DNA from: Flavisolibacter nicotianae
GTDB taxonomy: Bacteria; Bacteroidota; Bacteroidia; Chitinophagales; Chitinophagaceae
NCBI RefSeq assembly: GCF_003628535.1
Contig: NZ_RBCI01000011.1
Span: forward strand, 1 to 64,000
DNA: 64,000 nucleotides
Direction: 5' to 3'
Position numbers and translations under genes: made by a program. Below, in pieces: positions 59,801 through 64,000 of the stretch (position 1 is its first letter; the number at the start of each line of letters is the position of its first letter). The notes below the pieces were generated by a model that was not told the DNA's origin, made no database searches, and worked only from the letters and a program-made list of their open reading frames with translations.

Positions 59801-60789
59801 TTCCCGCTAGCAGCACAAATATTAGAAAGGGTGGTGTCTTCAGCTATTTTACCGCTTTTTGGAAATATGATGCGCAGTCGGGAGTCTTCATTCAAAGCGC
59901 AACGGATAAAAACTGGATTGCTGCAAGTCAAACAACACTGGTGAATGAAAAAGGTGTCGAAGTGGAGAACAAGGATGCCTTGAGCCGATATAACAGTGCT
60001 TTATATGGCTATCTGGAGTCTCTGCCGGTTGCTGTCGCCTCAAATGCTCAAGCATCAGAAATTGCGTATGACGGAATGGAGGACTATAACTTTGATTTAC
60101 AGTGCAACTTGATTTCTACAAATTGTGATTCTTTGGTATCAGCTTTCAACTTCAAAAAGCTGGTTAACGCTACAAGCACGATCCTGACAAGTGATGAGGC
60201 CCATAGCGGTAAGTATTCAATTAAGCTCTTAAATGGGATATCTATCACCAAAGCTGTTACCGATCCTACACAACCACTCCAACCCTTTTATACAATTGAT
60301 GCAATGGGGCAGTATCTATACAATGGGGCTGGTAGCCTGAAGCGGTTTTCTCCAATCGCCGGTAAAAAGTACGTTTTCAGTTGTTGGATAAAAGATGGAG
60401 TGGAAACAAGCGCTAATACTTCGTTTCGGGTTGTCATCAATGGCAATAATAACTACATAACCACCAACAGCAAATGGCCGCTGATAGAAGGGTGGAAACG
60501 GATTGAGTTTCCTTTTATCATGCCAGCCGGACAATTGCAGCTCCAGCTAATGACAGGAGGTGGTACGGTCTATCTCGATGATATCAGAATTCACCCCTTC
60601 GACGGCCAGCTTAAAACGTTTGCTTACGATGCTTCAAGCCAGCGTCTGATGGCTGAGATGGACGAGAACAACATGGCCACTTTTTATGAATACGATGATG
60701 AAGGCATTTTGATCAGAGTGAAAAAAGAAACTGAAAAAGGCGTTATGACCATAAAAGAGACGAGATCATCATTGCGAAAAAGAATCTAA
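53824..60789 (+). CDS. Giant RHS-related secreted protein with PA14-like domain
   Basis: 2321 residues. After a signal-type segment (about 12-35) comes an SpvB/RHS-type opening with V-D-L-F-T-G-D-F-A-Y-N-I-P-L, S-Y-H-S-G-S-G and S-W-V-G-H-G-W-S-L-N-P-G. A very long beta-rich body follows without dense YD repeats. A PA14-like lectin domain lies near 1830-1900 (Y-Y-L-G-I-A-S-D-N-D-F-R-V-K-V-D-G), and a carbohydrate-binding-like sandwich near 2130-2260 (F-S-C-W-I-K-D-G and Y-L-D-D-I-R-I-H-P-F). It closes with a short YD-like stretch (F-Y-E-Y-D-D-E-G). It likely encloses or displays a cargo, as RHS shells do. No C-terminal toxin is seen. Confidence 0.75.
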   Translation: MLQFCDKHRKRIAAFLLTVLMLELFTPTTALALTSGPVQPEMKSFESIGTSNMVDLFTGDFAYNIPLLDVGGYPVNLSYHSGSGLDDEASWVGHGWSLNPGAVNRQMRGLPDDFNGSDEVMKEKNMKDHVTKGINLRVKLDLLGIPALSKASQKMKGSKKAKKLKVSPSISIGVKHDNYRGIGTQLGLNVGLSLGEVFATDKTKGKGDEKKGADTTYDFVPGADAKFGLDLSSLDGASANVNFDVIKKFTDKQNSELSGAVGFPYNSRSGLQQMTLGASFSNDFFKQNKLLSTLSPSVSSSISFVGNSYTPTVDFPTNNTAFTLDISGGAQIQPFYVGGGITGFYTKQKLAFKSIRKPAYGFLHSELGKEDLNALMDINREKDIPYNQKINYLPIPVPTNDLFSVSSQVGGGQYRIYRGSSGVFFDAQSEGVSNDASLGLELGFGSYFDVGADLHFQHARSATKKWAAQNPFLSVGDFKSSSEALFEKAYFKRVGEPVMADESYATKQNFLDPVAVKLEDRFFKRGLDGAATTTVLRTTKKKMYSPGEMVREHRDIRNNSFTYLTAAEATLHGLSKTINSYPINTLVLSDCINPDSISKFPRVEFPVSLGRRGSSKTKNRRPHHISEIKVIAEDGKRMVYGIPVYNKYQEEVSFSVDEDLSKRNEGIIEYNHNNVTGDNSTNNKKGRDNYYSREIMPGYATSYLLTEVLSPDYVDKKGDGVTDDDLGTAVKINYTKLTQDYKWRTPYDKANYNEGFLSDKKDDKANYVYGEKEIWYMHSIESKTMLALFVMDDRDDGLGVLNNAGGKNMAMRLKKLKEIRLYSKSDLIENKNDLTKVSPIKTVHFEYDYSIQNNLPNNASGGGKLTLKKLYFTFGTNGKGVLNPYEFQYNIDRQYNDYQVRQYDRWGGFKSAAANPGGLNNSEFPYTLEDKALSDQFAGLWQLNKITLPSGGQIDIAYEADDYAFVQNKRASEMCFVSGIGSEGMSSGLIDANEILVHLPKPLSSFGNFSDSTERKNALRFRYFNNLNYLYFKLFVDLDHSGHKEFVPGYAKILDFKYVNDNTVAIKLEKWGDERGRATNPAAFTAWQFMKDNLPQLAYPGYENLDDDRSDFAKAVKSLATALGNIKELTQGFSGIARRKGYCDNVDLQKSWVRLTSPDLKKIGGGSRVKKVSVSDAWADMVNSDNGKTASYTQEYSYTTQMDDEKGKPVEISSGVASYEPLIGSDENPFHKPIFYQQKVPLFLTSHSYLEEPFGESFFPSPVVGYSKVTVKNIGSGQSASSTGSVINEYYTAKDYPTKVQVLTLEKRKPGFEKILKLLKISIRDLVGLSQGYVVENNDMHGKPKMVTVLNQGGSPISTQEYIYKTENKLAELKTLSNNVKLLFPDGSQHDGTIGQEVEVFTDMRQQTTENYGLRIQASGGSGAIGPFPLPFAFPGVGPNNEYRSYRASSTIKLVNKFSLLEKVVKTENGSSITTENLAWDPFTGEVLLTKVQNEFDDPVYNFTYPAHWAYDRMGQAYRNVGTYLDGFSTNAQGVITNSAYTTGTDKVLLPGDELIDLNAAKKYWVVFTNGEYRLIDESGQLQTVSNLSIKILRSGRRNMPDAAIATVTSLQNPIINGKLDINSLTKVLDAKAIVFSEEWKMPAPCLTCPDGFQLGRDGVCHKDTMPSVASGCYTICEGDHHDLYGSQGAYIYQPGYDVNGNGSIAQILTDSFWVGRQCASTTTSMMTAAAGANQATSSTTNSGQTASTSSYTSIDTPSKTSFSPSTYSVSSNEATLQSSSCNLTPGQRSTDWCGPLNRTSIWTCQSSSNGWDRPPLQQWLGFSTCITNATDKTYYLGIASDNDFRVKVDGVIKVQKLESSTENFNKWFIYPIQLGPGRHIIEFEAMNVGGPAAFGAEIYDNTLQQIAQATNYTSLNVLFTTKDMIGQQFQLGQYTCPAGYALSTCSDPFICQQAVSPTAVFNPYLSGILGNWRPLESNVYHIDRSKETDANVPASSTNIRKGGVFSYFTAFWKYDAQSGVFIQSATDKNWIAASQTTLVNEKGVEVENKDALSRYNSALYGYLESLPVAVASNAQASEIAYDGMEDYNFDLQCNLISTNCDSLVSAFNFKKLVNATSTILTSDEAHSGKYSIKLLNGISITKAVTDPTQPLQPFYTIDAMGQYLYNGAGSLKRFSPIAGKKYVFSCWIKDGVETSANTSFRVVINGNNNYITTNSKWPLIEGWKRIEFPFIMPAGQLQLQLMTGGGTVYLDDIRIHPFDGQLKTFAYDASSQRLMAEMDENNMATFYEYDDEGILIRVKKETEKGVMTIKETRSSLRKRI

Positions 60790-60805
60790 AAACACTTCGA
60801 AAGAA

Positions 60806-61726
60806 ATGCGAATGAATATAATGTCCAAGCGAATTATTTTCCCAACGGCAGTTGTTTTATGTGCAGCCATTGTTTTTGCACAAGCAACGGGCCATTTCAA
60901 GTTTAATAAATCAGCGCCGATTGCTTCATCGTCTAATGATAAAACAGTCCGCAACAATCAAAAAAGCACGGCCGGTGATCCATGGGCTGAATTGGAACAT
61001 CTGTTTGCAGGCTACCAAAAGGCCAGGTCAATTGTTTATGAAGGTACAATGAAGCTTACTGACGAAGAAGGAGGAGAAACAATCGAAGAAGCTGATTTTT
61101 CCGGTGAAGTACAAGGCAAAACTTCGCATTACATCATTGATTCTGTTGAATTCATTCACGAGGACAATGTGTCGCTAAATGTCTATCACCGGGAAAAGCT
61201 GGTGGTAGCTGGCACCGAAAAGTTGCCGGCTAAAACAATGTGGCAGTTTGCAAACATCGATTCCATGAAAAGCTTTGTGGCCCGGGAAGGTGCTTTGGCC
61301 GAAGTGGATTGGGATAAGGCTGACAAAGTGATCAAAGTCACCAACACGGTCAGTACCGATGTTTATGGCTATGAGATCTACTATAGCCCACAAGATTATC
61401 GGTTGAAAAAAATGGTGCTGCACTTCGCAACTCTTGATAATCTGGGTGAGAATCCAGATGAAGAGGGAGGTTCGCAAGAAACCACAGCTAGCTCCAAAGA
61501 AAAAATGAACGTTGCTGCAGATTCTACGTCAAATACTCCTTCGATTGAATTTAATCTTTACAAGCTGGAGTTTGAGTACAAATTACTGAGCATGGGCAAA
61601 ACGGCAAACAAATTTGAGCCGTTGAAAAAATATGGGCAAACAAAAGGGAGAGAATTCCATCTGAACAATTCCTATCCTGATTACCGTGTGGTGTGGATGG
61701 ACAAGGCTGAAAAAAATGATGAATAA
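60806..61726 (+). CDS. Exported protein of unknown function between RHS genes
   Basis: 306 residues; signal peptide (about 1-27, using ATG 60806 or 60821). The mature protein has a beta-rich middle (about 70-210) reminiscent of lipoprotein-carrier-like folds (Y-E-G-T-M-K-L-T-D; Y-G-Y-E-I-Y-Y-S-P-Q-D-Y-R-L-K-K-M-V), interrupted by an acidic Ser/Glu-rich loop (210-250). This resemblance is tentative. It sits 16 nt after the giant RHS gene and 156 nt before a second large RHS gene, so it probably serves the same system. Confidence 0.55.
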   Translation: MRMNIMSKRIIFPTAVVLCAAIVFAQATGHFKFNKSAPIASSSNDKTVRNNQKSTAGDPWAELEHLFAGYQKARSIVYEGTMKLTDEEGGETIEEADFSGEVQGKTSHYIIDSVEFIHEDNVSLNVYHREKLVVAGTEKLPAKTMWQFANIDSMKSFVAREGALAEVDWDKADKVIKVTNTVSTDVYGYEIYYSPQDYRLKKMVLHFATLDNLGENPDEEGGSQETTASSKEKMNVAADSTSNTPSIEFNLYKLEFEYKLLSMGKTANKFEPLKKYGQTKGREFHLNNSYPDYRVVWMDKAEKNDE

Positions 61727-61882
61727 TTCGCCCAAAAGGAGCACGTGTCGATGGGGATAAATACGCCCAAAAGGTGTAAAAAGATGATGCACTACGTCAC
61801 TATGGTGGACAAAGTATTATACTTATTGAACGGAGGGATGGATGTGTGATTACTGTAGTTGAAACAATACATAACTGACCTT

Positions 61883-64000
61883 ATGTTGAAAAAAATTTGC
61901 CTCTTTGCTTTTGCCTTATTTATCAATGTGTTTGCAGCATTTGCGGCAGATGAGCCTTATGTAAACATGTTAAGGGGGGCGCAATTAACGGCCGGGAGTT
62001 TCTTTACTGTGACTGATGAAAAAATCAGAAATGCAGGTACCAATAATTTCACGCTTTCATCAGTTGACAATATCCTCTCTTTTGAGATTGATTTTTACGC
62101 CAACAAATTTTTCTACAATACTTCATTCACTTGTACCGCCAACCTCACTATCGAAGCCTATGACCGTTTTGATACCACACAAAAAATTCCCGGTTGGCCG
62201 AAAACCATTAAACTTGAAATAAAGTATAATAAAAATGAAGGCGAACGTTACAAAGGAATGGGGTTGTACAAATTCAAGGGCGCACATAAGTTTAAAGTCA
62301 CCGTTGACAGCATCAGCAGTGCAGAGTTGGGTAGCCCGTTGCCTGAAATCTTTTTGCTAAAGGGAACAACCATTGTTCACGACCGCAAGTACGATCTGCA
62401 ACCGCCGTTATCGACCGCCCGCACAACGTATACAAAAGAGCCTGGCAAATTGAACCTGCAATGGAACCCGGGTGATTATCCGGGTGCCGAAATGTTTGAC
62501 CTGGAGTACACCTTCATTGACAAGCACAGCCTAATCAGCGAGCGGCTGCGGACAGCGTTCAGCCCCTCCACCAATGTATCGGGACCTTTTCAGGTTCCTG
62601 CTGATACGTTAAACAAATGGTTTAAAAACAACAGTACCCGGGTTACGTTGACATCACCTTCTTACTTGTTGAACCTTTCTTATGATAGTGGATATGTGTT
62701 ATTCCGGATACGTGGTGTGCAAATGTCTATGCCGCCGGATGAGATTCGACTGACAACAGTCTGGAACTACCAGGCGATAGATGGCAACACACAGGTACAA
62801 ACCACTGCGGCAATTTTTACCGATGGACATGAACAAAATTTAAACTGGCAATATGCCGCCACCTTTGCCGAAGAGGGCAAGCGTAAAGAAGTAATGTCTT
62901 ATTTTGATGGCTCACTGAAAGGCAGGCAAGCCGTTACCATCAACAATTCCGACAATCGTTCGGTGGTGCAAGAGTCGATTTACGATGAAATAGGCCGGCC
63001 AGTGGTCAGTTTGCTGCCGGCACCTGCTGACGACAGCACCTTGCACTACTTCCGAGCTTTTAACCGCAACCAGGCCGGCAATCCTTTCAGCTTTACCGAT
63101 ATTGTTTACGCAAAATGTGGTGTTACAGTCAGCCCGTTATCTACTGCTTCGGGTACTTCACAATACTATTCACCACAAAATCCATTTACCGGTTTCCTCC
63201 ATCAAGCGTACATCCCAGATGCATTGGGATATCCCATTGCCGTAACAGAGCACACGCCAGATAATACCGGTAGGATCAAGCGACAAGGTGGCGTAGGCGC
63301 TGCATTTCAATTAAACAAGGGTCACGAAACTTCGTACTTCTATGGTAAGCCTGCACAACCAGAGCTGGATAGGCTTTTCGGATCTGAGGCAGGAGAAGCC
63401 AGCCATTACCTGAAAAACATGGTCGTTGACCCGAATGGGCAAATCAGCGTAAGCTACGTGAACGCCAGCGGCAAAACGATTGCAACCGCTTTGGCAGGGA
63501 AAAGCCCACCAAACCTGCATCCGCTTCCTTCAAACAGCGAGAGTACGATAGTGAAAATGACAAATGAGCTGATTACAGGAAAGAGCTTTGTACCGAATGC
63601 AGCGTCTTATTCGCTGACAGCCTCGGCTACATTTCTTGCTCCCGTTACCGGAGATTACATCTTTACTTACAATGTAAATCCCCAGCGCCTCGATATTGCT
63701 CATGGCGAAAACGGTGAAAAGACCATCTGTAACACCTGTTATTATGACGTATTGATTACGGTAAGAGATGGTTGCGATGATACTATTCAAACCAGGCAAG
63801 TGCCTGCTGGTTTTGTATTTGACTCAACCTGTGCTGTCCCTGCGCCTATTAGTGGAACCTTTACAGCTGGGATTAGTAAGATCGGTGAATACAATGTTTC
63901 CTATGAATTAAAAGTGAGTAAGGCAGCTCTTGATTTTTACGATGCAGAGCACATTAAAAAGAATACAAACCTGAAGAAGGTAAACAGCTTTTTGCTCGAT
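61883..64000 (+). CDS. RHS-type secreted protein, N-terminal part (runs off the window)
   Basis: 706 codons are present with no stop before the right edge. Signal peptide (M-L-K-K-I-C-L-F-A-F-A-L, cleaved near A-F-A-A-D). An Ig-like region follows, then the segment usual for Bacteroidota RHS core proteins: W-Q-Y-A-A-T-F-A-E-E-G-K-R-K-E-V, S-Y-F-D-G-S-L-K-G-R-Q, S-I-Y-D-E-I-G-R-P-V-V. The C-terminal RHS core and any toxin tail would lie beyond 64000. The organisation with the upstream giant protein suggests a two-part RHS system. Confidence 0.8.
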   Translation, partial: MLKKICLFAFALFINVFAAFAADEPYVNMLRGAQLTAGSFFTVTDEKIRNAGTNNFTLSSVDNILSFEIDFYANKFFYNTSFTCTANLTIEAYDRFDTTQKIPGWPKTIKLEIKYNKNEGERYKGMGLYKFKGAHKFKVTVDSISSAELGSPLPEIFLLKGTTIVHDRKYDLQPPLSTARTTYTKEPGKLNLQWNPGDYPGAEMFDLEYTFIDKHSLISERLRTAFSPSTNVSGPFQVPADTLNKWFKNNSTRVTLTSPSYLLNLSYDSGYVLFRIRGVQMSMPPDEIRLTTVWNYQAIDGNTQVQTTAAIFTDGHEQNLNWQYAATFAEEGKRKEVMSYFDGSLKGRQAVTINNSDNRSVVQESIYDEIGRPVVSLLPAPADDSTLHYFRAFNRNQAGNPFSFTDIVYAKCGVTVSPLSTASGTSQYYSPQNPFTGFLHQAYIPDALGYPIAVTEHTPDNTGRIKRQGGVGAAFQLNKGHETSYFYGKPAQPELDRLFGSEAGEASHYLKNMVVDPNGQISVSYVNASGKTIATALAGKSPPNLHPLPSNSESTIVKMTNELITGKSFVPNAASYSLTASATFLAPVTGDYIFTYNVNPQRLDIAHGENGEKTICNTCYYDVLITVRDGCDDTIQTRQVPAGFVFDSTCAVPAPISGTFTAGISKIGEYNVSYELKVSKAALDFYDAEHIKKNTNLKKVNSFLLD

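Noticed and set aside
1-64000. CRISPR arrays
   Set aside because: No series of regularly spaced direct repeats of about 25-40 nt was seen, and no cas-like gene.

Overview
The window is a stretch of a Bacteroidota genome, most likely the Chitinophagaceae or a near relative. The evidence is SusC/FecA-type TonB-dependent receptors, a Bacteroides-type tra/mob set (MobA/B/C; TraE, F, G, I, J, K, M, N), a promoter of the TTG-N18-TAnnTTTG kind, and secreted RHS/YD proteins with PA14-like modules. No taxon-specific marker such as rRNA is present, so placement below phylum is inference.

Layout. (1) Positions 1-2614: the edge of an IS3-family insertion sequence that truncates a type I specificity gene (hsdS), followed by hsdM. 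(2) 2984-6920: mobilisation module mobC-mobB-mobA on the minus strand with an oriT-like region rich in inverted repeats. (3) 7200-10030: minus-strand genes typical of mobile elements (RadC-like, DUF932, SSB, GIY-YIG-like). Two intergenic copies of a structured element lie here, with compensatory changes in their outer stems. (4) 10235-18130: a membrane protein, a single-chain MmeI-like restriction-modification enzyme, a CoiA-like nuclease, a frameshifted gene, and a GC-rich region of about 600 nt with no credible ORF but many long hairpins (candidate large non-coding RNA). (5) 18134-29035: outer-membrane transport and metal handling: three TonB-dependent receptors, a Cys-rich sialidase-fold lipoprotein, a small Cys protein, a secreted HMA-domain protein, an outer-membrane protein and an Ig-like lipoprotein. 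I read its right half as a copper (or other thiophilic metal) locus. (6) 29358-32108: two regulators, an unusual Gly-rich lipoprotein and a small membrane protein. (7) 32158-45666: the type IV secretion (tra) operon on the plus strand, ending in two small DNA-binding proteins. (8) 45730-47542: a large serine recombinase whose 3' end overlaps a 21-bp sequence identical in form to a tRNA 3' end, a probable attachment site. (9) 47858-64000: a small winged-helix protein, then a secreted RHS-type gene cluster including a 2321-residue protein and the start of a second large RHS protein that runs off the window.

Taken together, 2984 to about 45800 reads as an integrative conjugative element. Mob and tra modules face each other across a cargo region of restriction, metal-transport and regulatory genes. 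The RHS cluster to the right is probably chromosomal or belongs to another element. The least explained parts are the structured non-coding DNA (7.76, 9.91 and 17.4-18.0 kb, plus a repeat at 16.5 and 29.2 kb) and the Cys-rich metal locus at 23.0-29.0 kb.
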